From Ferranicluibacter rubi (GTDB lineage Bacteria > Pseudomonadota > Alphaproteobacteria > Rhizobiales > Rhizobiaceae): DNA of 64,000 nucleotides. The stretch is taken from assembly GCF_011603255.1 (NCBI RefSeq), contig NZ_JAANCM010000002.1, forward strand, positions 1 through 64,000, read 5' to 3'. This document shows, one piece after another, positions 36,590 to 45,836 of this stretch (position 1 is its first letter; every line of letters starts with the position of its first letter). Both the position numbers and the translations under genes were made by a program. The notes beneath the pieces are model-generated. The model saw only the letters and a list, made by a program, of their open reading frames with translations. It searched no databases and was not told the DNA's origin.

Positions 36590-38569
36590 ATGCTCTTGGA
36601 ACACACCGTTTCGACGGGAACTTTACGACGCCAGGAACATGGCAAAATACCCCACGAGCCAGTAGCCTACCGCGCGGACATCGACGGACTTCGCGCCGTC
36701 GCCGTTCTGATCGTTCTTCTGTTTCACACCGGAATCAGTCCGCTGAGAGGCGGCTTCGTCGGGGTCGACGTCTTCTTTGTGATATCGGGCTACTTGATCA
36801 CCAAGGTCGTCTGGCAGGAACTGCAGCAGGGGACATTCTCGCTGCTGACCTTCTACGAGCGCCGCACCCGCCGTATTTTCCCGGCACTGGTCGTGACCGT
36901 TGCGCTGACCCTTCTCTGCGCACCGCTATTGCTGTTTCCAAGCGAGCGCACGACAGCAGTCTGGACGGGGCTCTCTGCCCTGACCTCGGTATCCAACCTC
37001 TATCTCGCGGTAGAGACGCTCGGAAAAACCGGCTATTTTGCCGCCGATGTCTATAGTCAGCCTCTGGTTCACACTTGGTCGCTCGGCGTGGAGGAGCAGT
37101 TCTACCTCGTTTTTCCGCTTATCCTTTTCGCGGTGGCAGGCTTCAAGCGCCACCATGCTGGGCTCGTTGTCGCCGCGATCGCATTGGCAAGCTTCCTATT
37201 TGGAGTCTGGCTGACGATCGCCAATCGAGATCTCGCCTATTACATTCCCCTCGTGCGCGCCTGGGAACTGATAGCAGGAGCCCTTCTTGTCTTCACGCCG
37301 CTGCCGCGGCTGCCGGCGCGCCTGCGCGATGTCCTTGCGACTCTTGCGATTCTGCTGATCGCCGGCAGCGCGTACCGGTTTCATGGCGGCATGTCGTACC
37401 CGATGGCATTTCCAGGTTTCGTCGCGATCGCGCCAGTTGCCGGTGCCGTTGCCCTGATCGCGATGGGTGGCGCAGGCGGCTCCTATGTCAATCGGTTCCT
37501 CTCCTTGCCGCCTTTTGTCGGCATCGGGAAAATCTCGTACTCGCTCTACCTCTGGCATTGGCCGATCTTTGTCACCGTCGCGCTGACGACCGCGAGGGCG
37601 CCGACAATGATGGAAGCTGCCGGTCTCGTTCTCGCCAGCTTCGTCGCCGCCTACCTATCGTGGCGCTTCGTTGAACAGCCCTTTCGTCAGCGCCGGCTCG
37701 GGCGGACGGCACGGTCATTGTGGATGCAGGCCGGAGCGGCGTGGTGCGTGGTCTGCGTTCTCGGTCTCGGGATCTGGCTTTTTACAACCGCCGCGCCGCA
37801 GACGGAAAGCGATCGCCTTGCCAGTTATATCACCTATGATGATCGGGTGACCTACCGGCGTGAAACCTGCTTCCTCATCAGCTACAAGCAAACGGCGGCG
37901 GATTACGCGTCCGACACCTGCCTCTCTCCTTCGTCGGTGAAGCCGAACGTCCTTGTTATGGGGGACAGCCATGCAGCCCATCTCTGGAGCGGTTTCAATA
38001 CTTCGCTTCCGCAGGCCCATGTTATGCAGGCGACATCGAGCGGATGCAAGCCGCTTGTCGGCACGCCGGGCGAGCGGGAATGCCTCAGCCTCATGCGGCG
38101 CATGTTCGAGCAGTTTCTTCCGGAGACCAAGCCCGACGTCGTAATCCTCTCTGCCCGTTGGGCCGACTACGACCTCCCGTTGATCGCCGAGACGATCCGG
38201 CAAGTGAAGGACAAGGCGAGGATTGTCGTCGTCTCCGGTCCGATCGTCGAGTACCAGCGGCCGCTGTCCCGCGTTCTTGCGCAGGTTGCGGCTGGGCGTA
38301 GCGATAATCTGCTGACCGAAAGCCGGGTGACCGCCGTGGCGCGGAGGGACCGCGACCTGCAGGCGCTGGTCGAGGCCGCGGGGGCCATCTACGTCTCGCC
38401 CTATCGGCTGCTCTGCCCCGATTCAGGTGCAGCCTGCACGACGACCGTCGATGGCGTTCCCCTTCAGTGGGACTACGGGCATCTGACGGCGGAAGGATCG
38501 AAGTTCCTTGCCGAGAGCATTATCGGTACAGGCGCGATTCCGGGTGCCCAGGCGTGGCAAGCAAGATGA
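36590..38569 (+). CDS. Acyltransferase-3/SGNH fusion (OafA-type O-acetyltransferase)
   Basis: A 659-residue protein in two parts. Residues about 25-370 form an acyltransferase-3 membrane domain (YRADIDGLRAVAVLIVLLFH, GVDVFFVISGYLI, SLGVEEQFYLVFPL). The periplasmic C-terminal domain is SGNH-type with MGDSHAAHLW (catalytic Ser) and DYGHLT (Asp, His). Such fusions acetylate O-antigen, EPS or peptidoglycan. The start at 36590 follows CTGGAG by eight bases; TTG at 36572 is a weaker option. Divergent from the GT2 operon across an AT-rich 158-base spacer. Confidence 0.91.
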   Translation: MLLEHTVSTGTLRRQEHGKIPHEPVAYRADIDGLRAVAVLIVLLFHTGISPLRGGFVGVDVFFVISGYLITKVVWQELQQGTFSLLTFYERRTRRIFPALVVTVALTLLCAPLLLFPSERTTAVWTGLSALTSVSNLYLAVETLGKTGYFAADVYSQPLVHTWSLGVEEQFYLVFPLILFAVAGFKRHHAGLVVAAIALASFLFGVWLTIANRDLAYYIPLVRAWELIAGALLVFTPLPRLPARLRDVLATLAILLIAGSAYRFHGGMSYPMAFPGFVAIAPVAGAVALIAMGGAGGSYVNRFLSLPPFVGIGKISYSLYLWHWPIFVTVALTTARAPTMMEAAGLVLASFVAAYLSWRFVEQPFRQRRLGRTARSLWMQAGAAWCVVCVLGLGIWLFTTAAPQTESDRLASYITYDDRVTYRRETCFLISYKQTAADYASDTCLSPSSVKPNVLVMGDSHAAHLWSGFNTSLPQAHVMQATSSGCKPLVGTPGERECLSLMRRMFEQFLPETKPDVVILSARWADYDLPLIAETIRQVKDKARIVVVSGPIVEYQRPLSRVLAQVAAGRSDNLLTESRVTAVARRDRDLQALVEAAGAIYVSPYRLLCPDSGAACTTTVDGVPLQWDYGHLTAEGSKFLAESIIGTGAIPGAQAWQAR

Positions 38570-38805
38570 GTTTCGTCCGGGGAAAATCCTCTCCGGACGG
38601 GGACCCTTCTCGAAAATAGGTGCAAATTTTTCAAGCGAAAACAAAGGTTCTGGCGTAGGTGCTGGCCTTATCCTCTCCCCGTCCGACCGAACGCATCGAT
38701 AGTGTCCGAAGACCGGGCCCGCGCACCGGCCGTCGAAGGTGACGGACGAGAGCCAGCCGCAGGGATGATCAACGCGACGTTGACGCTTGAAAAGGAAACG
38801 GCAGC

Positions 38806-41289
38806 ATGCGGACCATCGGCAGACGACAGTTTCTCGCAGCTGCCGGCCTTGTGGCAACAGCCAGCGCGGTCGGACCCCGTGCGGGGTGGGGTTCGCCCGC
38901 CATCCCCCTTTCGAACATCGCCAACCGGGGACAGGTGCCGAACGCTATGGGCGGCGCCAAAGGCGCGAAGACCCGCATGAAGATCGCGACCCGGTTCATC
39001 GTAGGCGCTGGCGGCGCCCTGTCGATCGCACCCGTCTTTTCCAATTTCAGTATCGTCAACGCAGCGGAGCGCGAGATCGACGGCGAAGCGGCCTATACGC
39101 TCGTCAAGGTCTCGGCATCCGCGGCAGGGCGAACGGTGCCGTTCTTCTTCGACGGGCAACGGTCCAGGCTGGTCGAGCCGGGCGCTGTCGAGGTGCTGCC
39201 GGAAGCGGTGCCGGCCGACGCGTTCGGTCTTAAAATGTTTGTGCCCGGAACGGTTGTGCATATCCGCATGCTGGTCGATCTCGAGACCGAAGGTCTCATC
39301 GCCGTGCAGGGCAATGCTACGTATCTCCCCGGCGAAAGCCAGCTGCTGTTCGATCCACGGCAGGGCGGCGACGATATCGATGGAACCGGCTGGCAGATTC
39401 CGGAAGGCGCCGATCTCTGGGTACCGGCGCCGTGCCCGGTCATGTTGGCCGGAACACCGGCGCAGGCCGTCACCTCCGTCGCCGGCATCGGGGACAGCAT
39501 CCTCGATGGGGCGGTGGACATGGCCGGCGATGGCGAGACGGGCGGCGGCTGGGGGCGGCGGGCCGCTTTCGCTGCCGGGCTGCCCTATCTCTCGGTGACG
39601 CGCACCGGCGACAAGGCGCAGTTCGTAAGCGGCAGGTCTCGAAAATCGCTGGCCCTCGTCCGGCGGGCGGGCGCCACGGCCGCCATCGTGGCGCTTGGTA
39701 CCAACGACATTCGTGACGGTCGCACGGCCGATCAGCTGTTGAGCGACCTGAAGACGATCTGGAGTGTCCTGCGTCAAGCGGGCGTTCGCCACATCGCACA
39801 GGCGACCATCCTCTCTGAAACGATCTCTCCGGACGCCAACACGACCATCGAAGGCCAGGAAAGCCAGCTTGGCTTCGGTGCAGCCAGCGTCGTCTCGGCG
39901 GTCAACGACGCCATCGGGACCGCTGCCGGGGCGCGTGCCCCCGGCGAAGATGCAGGGCACGAAGGCCCGGATGACATCATCGATATCGTCGGAGCCGTGC
40001 AGACGAACCACAGATGGCATGTGCCCCTTTTCGAAACCGTGCTTTCTGCCCCGGTTCCGGCCTGGGGAGGTGCGCTCGTGCTGCGCGATGCGCCTCTGCC
40101 GGGCGATCATCTCGTTTTCCTGCCGGTCGCGCCTGACGGTGCAAGCGAGGGCGCGGAGCTCAACTGGCCGCATGTGACGACGGTCTCGGCAACACATCCC
40201 GTCACCGCGGTCCTGAACGGCGGACCCGGCGCTGCCCATGACGCCGGCACGCCGGTTCGCGCAACGCTTTCGGCAGATGGCATCCACCCGCAGGCGGCAG
40301 GGCACGTTGCGATGGCCGCGGCCGCATCGCCGGCTTTCCAGCGCATGGCGGCAGATGCGATGGTATCGTCCGGCCGGCGCGGCATCGAGATCGATTTCGT
40401 CAACGATATCGCGCGCATCGACGGCGCGCGCGTAGCACTCGCGAGCCTTCTTTCCTGCCAACGGAAAACGCCGGGCTTTGCAGAGGGCAGTACCGGCTGG
40501 CAGGCCGTTGCCGCCCATCACCCGAGGCGTGCCGACGGTGGTGGGCTGCTGGTCGAGCCTGCTGCACGTAACCTGATCCGCAATAGCGGCATAACCGATA
40601 TCTCGGAGGCCAGCGGAGGTCTGCCCCGGCATTGGAGCACCCTTGGCGGCGATGGGCTGACGCTGTCCGTCTTGCGCACCGGCACGGAAGCCGGCATTTC
40701 CTTCCTCGACCTTGCATGGGACGGCGTGCCCGAGACGGATGCCGTGATGCTGTTTTTCGAGGAGGAAAGCGAGATCGCGGTGACGCAGGATGCCGCGGAC
40801 GATGGCTGGACACTCTCCTGTTTCCTTGCGCGAATCGGCGGCGGAAATGCACCGCGGCCGATGCTGGGACTGACCGAGCTGGCGTCGTCCGGCGAACCGC
40901 TTGCGCGTCATTCGACCGAGGTTGCGGCGGGACGCAGTCTCTTGCGACAGTCCTGCACGGCCGTCGTGTCCGCACCGGGCACGACAAATCTGCGCCCGTA
41001 TCTCTTCATTCCCTGCTTAGTCGGCCAAGCGAACCGCTTCGCCTTCCGGATCGGCTTGCCGCAGCTTGAAAAAGGGTCTGCGCCGTCTTCCATCATACCT
41101 ACAGCCGGACAGGCGGCCGTGCGGGAGGCGGATGAGGTCGTCATCACGCTTCCCCCAAGCCTCCACAGCATTGCGCTGACCTACGAGGATGCGAGCACGC
41201 AGGAGGTCTTCGGCATTCGCGGGTCGTACATGCTGCCGCCCGATGCCGGGAAGCGGCGGATCGCCCGCCTCTCGGCGCGACCGGGCTAG
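38806..41289 (+). CDS. Tat-exported SGNH hydrolase with phage-tail-like C-terminal domain
   Basis: An 827-residue exported protein. The N-terminus (GRRQFLAAAG) is Tat-like. Residues about 224-505 form an SGNH/GDSL esterase: GIGDSILDG with Ser 231, GTND with Asn 300, DGIHPQAAGH with Asp 491 and His 494. From about 525 the protein changes: a fatty start region (IEIDFVNDIARID) leads to GGGLLVEPAARNLIRNS at about 578-594. That GLLVE-AR-NLL-NS pattern is familiar from phage tail and structural proteins, followed by a beta-rich ligand-binding-type domain. A fusion of esterase and tail-like adhesin inside an EPS locus is unusual. AAGGAAA precedes the ATG. It may deacylate the polysaccharide while bound to it; this is inference. 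Confidence 0.78.
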   Translation: MRTIGRRQFLAAAGLVATASAVGPRAGWGSPAIPLSNIANRGQVPNAMGGAKGAKTRMKIATRFIVGAGGALSIAPVFSNFSIVNAAEREIDGEAAYTLVKVSASAAGRTVPFFFDGQRSRLVEPGAVEVLPEAVPADAFGLKMFVPGTVVHIRMLVDLETEGLIAVQGNATYLPGESQLLFDPRQGGDDIDGTGWQIPEGADLWVPAPCPVMLAGTPAQAVTSVAGIGDSILDGAVDMAGDGETGGGWGRRAAFAAGLPYLSVTRTGDKAQFVSGRSRKSLALVRRAGATAAIVALGTNDIRDGRTADQLLSDLKTIWSVLRQAGVRHIAQATILSETISPDANTTIEGQESQLGFGAASVVSAVNDAIGTAAGARAPGEDAGHEGPDDIIDIVGAVQTNHRWHVPLFETVLSAPVPAWGGALVLRDAPLPGDHLVFLPVAPDGASEGAELNWPHVTTVSATHPVTAVLNGGPGAAHDAGTPVRATLSADGIHPQAAGHVAMAAAASPAFQRMAADAMVSSGRRGIEIDFVNDIARIDGARVALASLLSCQRKTPGFAEGSTGWQAVAAHHPRRADGGGLLVEPAARNLIRNSGITDISEASGGLPRHWSTLGGDGLTLSVLRTGTEAGISFLDLAWDGVPETDAVMLFFEEESEIAVTQDAADDGWTLSCFLARIGGGNAPRPMLGLTELASSGEPLARHSTEVAAGRSLLRQSCTAVVSAPGTTNLRPYLFIPCLVGQANRFAFRIGLPQLEKGSAPSSIIPTAGQAAVREADEVVITLPPSLHSIALTYEDASTQEVFGIRGSYMLPPDAGKRRIARLSARPG

Positions 41290-41460
41290 AGTCAGGCCGC
41301 CAAATCCAGTTTCGGCGTACAGGTCCACCTCACGTCATTGCAGATTTTTACGACGGAGAAGCGAACCCGCTTCCCCGGCAGATACTCTTGACACTTCTTC
41401 ACACCGTCCGATCGCCATCCCGTCAGGGCGGCGCATCTGGACACATAAAGGAGACAGATC

Positions 41461-41664
41461 ATGCATCAGATTTCCCTTGGCCTAAGCCTCGACCGGGGCG
41501 GTGCATCCGCTTTCGCAGGGATGATGGCCCTGACGGCGAAGAACGGATCCGTCCTTACGGATTCAGCCGGCGACACGCTGACGGGCCGAGCCGCCTGGGC
41601 ATCCGCCGCAGGCATCGTCCTTACCACGACGGCCCAAATCGGCCTTACCGGCACGGAGGCCTGA
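41461..41664 (+). CDS. Small protein of unknown function, first of tail-fibre-like pair
   Basis: A 67-residue glycine- and alanine-rich protein without cysteine or charge clusters. I do not recognise a family. AAGGAG at 41449-41454 gives it an excellent ribosome binding site, and its TGA overlaps the ATG of the tail-fibre-like gene (TGATG), so they are coupled. Its size and position recall a chaperone or cap for the larger protein, but nothing in the sequence shows this. Confidence 0.7.
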   Translation: MHQISLGLSLDRGGASAFAGMMALTAKNGSVLTDSAGDTLTGRAAWASAAGIVLTTTAQIGLTGTEA

Positions 41665-42890
41665 TGACCTACTTCGCAACCTATCTCGGCACGGCCTCCT
41701 CGACCGAGAAGACGGAGGTGGAGGTTGCGCTCCGCCTTAGCGTCTTCGGCGATGCGCCTTTCACGCTCAAGCCCCTCGGCAATGGCCGCGGCGGCATCAT
41801 GGACACCAAGTACGACGACACCACAGGTTACATTTTCCATCTGCGCGCCGGTCCCAAATCCGGCGGTCTGGCAGGGGCGATCGGCATCGGCACGGATGAG
41901 GGCTTGGGTGGCGGCCTGCTCATCAGCCACAAGAATGCGAGCTGGGGCCTGAACATCGTCAACAATCCCGGTGCCGGCCTCGGCGCCTACATCACCGGAT
42001 ATACAGCCAATCCCGCTCTGCAGATGGACCTCTATGCCGGTGCCGGCGGCATCAAGCTGCAACCGAAGATCGGTGCCGGCTTCAAGGACGGTGTGACGAA
42101 CGCCGGTTCCACCACCTTCACCTCGGCTAGTGCCACGTTCACAGCGGGCGATGTCGGGCAAACGATCGCGCAGCTGACATCTGTCGGGGCATCGAGCCCC
42201 ATCGGCAGCATTCCCGCCAGCACCACCATCAGCGCCGTCGTGGACGGCCAGACGGTCACGCTCTCGCAGGCCGCCACCGCATCCGGCACCGGTATCCGCT
42301 TCCGCGTCGGCGGCCGCGCCGTGCCGGCGAGCCAGCCGGTGCTGAGCCTCTTCGATGCCGACGGCACGACCTTGCGCGGCGCGATCCTGTACGGGCTCTT
42401 CGACTGGCGCACGCCGGTGAAGGTCACGAACAACGCGACCAGTATCGTGGCGTTGACAGCAAAGGGCGCTGCGGGTCAGACGGCGGATGTGCTCAACATC
42501 CTCAACAGCGCCGATGCACAACTCTTCCGCGTCCAGTCGAGCGGTCGTATCACGGCGGCCTATTCCAGCTTCTTCTCCAATGCCGGCAAAACCGATCAGC
42601 CGGTCATGCAGCTTGCAGGCTATGCTGCGACGCTGCCTGTGGCGCAGTTCAGCCAGGAGACCTCATCCGGTACCGGCGATTTCATCCAGATGCTGAATTT
42701 CGCGGACCAGGTCGTTAGCCGCGTCAACTATGGCGGTTACGTCATGACAAGAAAGACCTCGGCACCCGCCGCGGTCGATGTGGTCAACGCGGAGCTGACC
42801 TTCTGGTACGACAAGGCCAATGCGAAGTTCAAGATTACCGCCAAGAACGCCGCCGGCGTTCTGGTTTCCGGCGAAGTTGCGCTGGCGTGA
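41664..42890 (+). CDS. Phage tail-fibre-like modular protein
   Basis: A 408-residue protein with no signal peptide. Modules by residue: a glycine-rich N-terminal part (about 1-140); an Ig-like repeat at about 142-216 (GVTNAGSTTFTSASATFT ... IPASTTISAV) of the type common in phage structural proteins; a strand repeat at 262-296 with KGAAGQTADVLNILNS and FRVQSSG, a near copy at about 325-358; and a C-terminal domain (366-408) with AELTFWYDKANAKFKITAKN. These modules are the usual parts of phage tail fibres. The start overlaps the preceding stop. No capsid, terminase or integrase gene is nearby, so it is not an ordinary prophage; it may be a surface adhesin or a polymer-binding protein. Confidence 0.75.
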   Translation: MTYFATYLGTASSTEKTEVEVALRLSVFGDAPFTLKPLGNGRGGIMDTKYDDTTGYIFHLRAGPKSGGLAGAIGIGTDEGLGGGLLISHKNASWGLNIVNNPGAGLGAYITGYTANPALQMDLYAGAGGIKLQPKIGAGFKDGVTNAGSTTFTSASATFTAGDVGQTIAQLTSVGASSPIGSIPASTTISAVVDGQTVTLSQAATASGTGIRFRVGGRAVPASQPVLSLFDADGTTLRGAILYGLFDWRTPVKVTNNATSIVALTAKGAAGQTADVLNILNSADAQLFRVQSSGRITAAYSSFFSNAGKTDQPVMQLAGYAATLPVAQFSQETSSGTGDFIQMLNFADQVVSRVNYGGYVMTRKTSAPAAVDVVNAELTFWYDKANAKFKITAKNAAGVLVSGEVALA

Positions 42891-42901
42891 AGGAGACGAT
42901 G

Positions 42902-43063
42902 ATGCAGGGACAGGGGTTGATGATCGTGATCGACGTGCTCGGAATCGAACTGGATGCGCTGAAGCGCGAGGTTCTCCGGCTGCGCAGCGAGGTGGAGCGG
43001 CTGAAGACGGAGGGAGGCATCGCCTGCGAGAGTGATGATGATACGGCCGTGACCCGTCGTTAA
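42902..43063 (+). CDS. Small coiled-coil protein after the tail-fibre-like gene
   Basis: A 53-residue protein beginning 11 bases after the tail-fibre-like stop. AGGAG at 42891-42895 is six bases before the ATG at 42902 (an ATG at 42899 is too close). Residues about 10-40 form heptads of leucine and charge (IELDALKREVLRLRSEVERLK), a clear coiled coil, followed by an acidic tail. No family recognised. A strong terminator follows at 43097, which closes the cassette that starts at 38806. Confidence 0.7.
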   Translation: MQGQGLMIVIDVLGIELDALKREVLRLRSEVERLKTEGGIACESDDDTAVTRR

Positions 43064-43096
43064 CGCCGGGAGCCCCGCAGGAAATAAAGACGCCAC

Positions 43097-43129
43097 AGGC
43101 CGCGCATTTCGCATGCGCGGCCTTTGTGT
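43097..43129 (+). terminator. Strong terminator at the end of the tail-like cassette
   Basis: AGGCCGCGCA at 43097-43106 pairs perfectly with TGCGCGGCCT at 43114-43123 around a seven-base loop, followed by TTGTGTG. It lies between the coiled-coil gene and the convergent GH16 gene, so it may serve both strands. Confidence 0.78.
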
Positions 43130-43155
43130 GTGCCGTCACGACGCTTGGCGTCTCT

Positions 43156-44580
43156 TTACATGATCGAGCCGTCGGCCGGCAGCGAGTAGACCTTGATATA
43201 GTCGATGTTGAACTGCGAGCCATCCGCGAAGTCCTTGTCCGACGGTGTGCCAGCCCAGCCACCGACCGACTGGTTGACCAGCAGGTACATGTCGGAATGC
43301 ATGTCATCCGGTGTCTTCGCCGTGGCGACGACGGTACCGTCGAAAGTCCAGGTCAGCGTGTCCTTCGTCCATAGGAGGCCGTAATTATGAAAGCCTTCGG
43401 TGCCTGTCGTTTGGACCTGGGTTGCCACCTTCGTATGGCTGCCCGTTTCCTGGGTATGCGCGCTGGCGAAATAGCTTTTCGTACCACCGATTGCCTCGAA
43501 GACGTCGAGTTCAGGCGGCCAGGTGCCATCCTTCGGCAGCAGCCAGAAGGCAGGCCATGCGCCCACGTCGTCCGGTAGGTCGGCGCGGATCTCGAAGTAG
43601 CCGTATGTCTGAGCGAAGCTCGAATGCGTGGTCAGCACGCCGGAGGTATAGTCGTAGCCGATGGTCTTCAGCAGATCCGGCGGCGTTTCCGCAGCCGTGA
43701 TCGTCAGCACGCCGTCCTTGATCGAGAACGGGTTGACGCTCGAGGTCGGGGCGTAGGAGGGGTTGATATACCACTGCTGTTCGCCGTCACCGAGAGATGA
43801 GCCCTTGTCGCTGGCATACCAGAACTTCGTGTCCCAGGTGCCGCCGTCCTTGCCGGTGTTGAGGCTAAGCTTGTTGAACTCATCGCTGAAGGTCAGCTTC
43901 ATCCCGGCCTTGGAGATGTTCAGGTCGAACTGGTCGGCCTTCAGGCTGCCCACCTTGGTATTGGAGAGCGTCACCGACGCGCTGTCGGTGATCTTGATGA
44001 CGGTGTCGCTGCCGACCTGCCTGGCGTTCTTCAGGACGTCTGCGAAGCTGGTGAACGTATACTGGGTAATGCGGATGGTGTCGCCGGCGCCGAAATCGGT
44101 GATCGTGTCATGGCCGCCGTTGCCACCGGTGATGATGAACGTATCGTCGCCCGCACCGCCTGTCAGAATGTCATTGCCCAGCGCGCCCCAAAGGGTTTGC
44201 TTGCCGTTGCCGCCCGTGATGATGTTGTCGAGGCTGCTACCGAACGCGAAGGTATCGTCCCCATTGACGATCAGGTTTTCGACGTTCGGATTGAACAGCT
44301 GGTAGCTGAACCATGTGGAGACCGTATCCGTCCCCTGTCCCGCCGCTTCGTAGACCAGATTGTCCGCTGAGCCGAGATAGTAGATGTCATCGCCGGCGCC
44401 GCCCATCAGGGTCACCTTCAGGCCCGCTTTTCCCCAGATCGAGTCGTCCTTCACGGTACCGGAGAACATCGTACCGTTCTTGGTGAGAAACGTGTTGCTA
44501 TCCGTGACGGAGGACCACGCATTGGAGTCATTGCTGTAATACAAAGTCTTGCCAGCAGCATTCTTGATCGATTTTGCCAT
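43156..44580 (-). CDS. GH16 endo-beta-glycanase with N-terminal calcium-binding (RTX-like) repeats
   Basis: A 474-residue protein. Residues about 55-160 carry glycine-aspartate nonapeptide-like repeats (GGAGDDIYYLG, GALGNDILTGGAGDDTFI) typical of type I secreted proteins; no Sec or Tat signal is present. The C-terminal half is a GH16 domain with the catalytic motif ELDVFEAIG and WYASD and FHNYGLLW landmarks. The nearest known relatives are ExsH and PlyA/PlyB-type glycanases of rhizobia, exported by PrsDE and shaping EPS length, except that the repeats here come first. The start at 44580 has GGAG six bases upstream. No PrsDE genes lie in the window. Confidence 0.9.
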   Translation of the reverse strand: MAKSIKNAAGKTLYYSNDSNAWSSVTDSNTFLTKNGTMFSGTVKDDSIWGKAGLKVTLMGGAGDDIYYLGSADNLVYEAAGQGTDTVSTWFSYQLFNPNVENLIVNGDDTFAFGSSLDNIITGGNGKQTLWGALGNDILTGGAGDDTFIITGGNGGHDTITDFGAGDTIRITQYTFTSFADVLKNARQVGSDTVIKITDSASVTLSNTKVGSLKADQFDLNISKAGMKLTFSDEFNKLSLNTGKDGGTWDTKFWYASDKGSSLGDGEQQWYINPSYAPTSSVNPFSIKDGVLTITAAETPPDLLKTIGYDYTSGVLTTHSSFAQTYGYFEIRADLPDDVGAWPAFWLLPKDGTWPPELDVFEAIGGTKSYFASAHTQETGSHTKVATQVQTTGTEGFHNYGLLWTKDTLTWTFDGTVVATAKTPDDMHSDMYLLVNQSVGGWAGTPSDKDFADGSQFNIDYIKVYSLPADGSIM

Positions 44581-44776
44581 TGTCATCTCCAAAATCCGAG
44601 GAAGAAGGCCTGCGCGGCAGTCGATTGCCAGCAGGTGATGCAGCAAAACCTAATTGTCCCAAATGAAGATAAGCCGTTTCCGATCATTCAAGTTTTACGC
44701 ATCCGCGGATTTGGCGGCGCGGGTGTGAAGTCGCTGGCGATCTTGGTTATGGAAAGCTGAACCCGGATAGACGCCG

Positions 44777-45751
44777 TCAGCGGCGACCGCGGGACAGCGC
44801 GCTGCGGACGAGGCGGGCGGCGGGGCGCTCGAAGAGATGGAGAGACAGGAAGGACGCGACCGTCGAGACGGTGAGGACGACGATGCCGGCCGCAAGGCCG
44901 TGACCGAGCAGTTTGACGACGAGCGCGATGACCAGCCCGTGCAGGAGGTAGAAGGAATAGGACGCGTCGCCGAGAAGGGCGAGCGGACGGGCGGCTCGGG
45001 GCCAGGCGCCGGCTTCCTCCAGGCCGAGGCAGCCGAGCACGAGGAGGGCGGCGCCCCCGCCCCAGACGACGAACCGCCAGCCCTCGTTATCGGGCGTCAC
45101 CTGCGATGCGGCGGCGATGGCAAACCATAATACGCCCCCGGCGGCGACTGCAAATGCGAGAGCCCGGTTCCGCGGTCGCGGCAGGATCGCGATCAGCATG
45201 CCGAAGAGAAACTCCGCCAGCAGCGGGGAGGTCCAGATGATCGGCGCGGCCTGCTGCGGGTCGAGCAATAGACCGACGACGATGAGCAGAAGAATGGCGC
45301 CGATGGCGGCCGGAACCGGCCGTGCCGTCAGCAGGCAGAGCATGAAGACCGCATAGAAGAAGATTTCGAGGTTGAGCGTCCATCCGACCTGCACCAGCGG
45401 CCAGATGATGCCGTCGACATCGCGGTACGGAATGAAGAACAGCGACATCACGAGGCGAGGCATGTCGAAGGTGAAGTTGGAGAAGAAGCCGGGCTTCAGC
45501 GCCAGCGCGCACATGAAAAGCGTCACCGCCCAGTAGAGCGGCACGATCCGCGCCACGCGGCGCATGGCGAAGGTCGAAGGCGTTTCCCGCGCGCCGATGG
45601 TTGCCATGATGAAACCGGAGATGACGAAGAAGATATCGACCCCCGCAGCCCCGATCGCCACCTGCTGCGGAGAGAGGTGCACGAGCGCCACCATCAGCAC
45701 TGCGACGGCACGCAGGCACTGGATGGACTGGTAGGAACCGATCTTGGACAT
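44777..45751 (-). CDS. Acyltransferase-3 membrane protein (ExoZ-like)
   Basis: A 324-residue integral membrane O-acyltransferase with IQCLRAVAVLMVALVHL, GVDIFFVISGFIMA, GWTLNLEIFFYAVF and ten hydrophobic segments. Size and motifs fit ExoZ, which acetylates the succinoglycan repeat unit. It lacks an SGNH domain, unlike the protein at 36590. It follows the methyltransferase gene on the same strand with an 85-base gap. Confidence 0.88.
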   Translation of the reverse strand: MSKIGSYQSIQCLRAVAVLMVALVHLSPQQVAIGAAGVDIFFVISGFIMATIGARETPSTFAMRRVARIVPLYWAVTLFMCALALKPGFFSNFTFDMPRLVMSLFFIPYRDVDGIIWPLVQVGWTLNLEIFFYAVFMLCLLTARPVPAAIGAILLLIVVGLLLDPQQAAPIIWTSPLLAEFLFGMLIAILPRPRNRALAFAVAAGGVLWFAIAAASQVTPDNEGWRFVVWGGGAALLVLGCLGLEEAGAWPRAARPLALLGDASYSFYLLHGLVIALVVKLLGHGLAAGIVVLTVSTVASFLSLHLFERPAARLVRSALSRGRR

Positions 45752-45836
45752 GACGATATCTCCACTGGCGAGGTCTTCAGGATACCCAGGCCGGGCGATA
45801 GATGGCAGCCAAGCCCGACCCCATCCCGGACGTCGA

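Noticed and set aside
41388-41416. Promoter with TTGACA upstream of the 67-residue protein gene
   Set aside because: A good -35-like hexamer is present at 41388-41393 but no acceptable -10 sequence lies at the correct distance.
38806-43063. Prophage remnant
   Set aside because: Only tail-like modules are present. No integrase, terminase, capsid, portal or lysis gene and no attachment-site repeat was seen, and the genes are intact with good ribosome binding sites and a terminator, so a decaying prophage is not the simplest reading.
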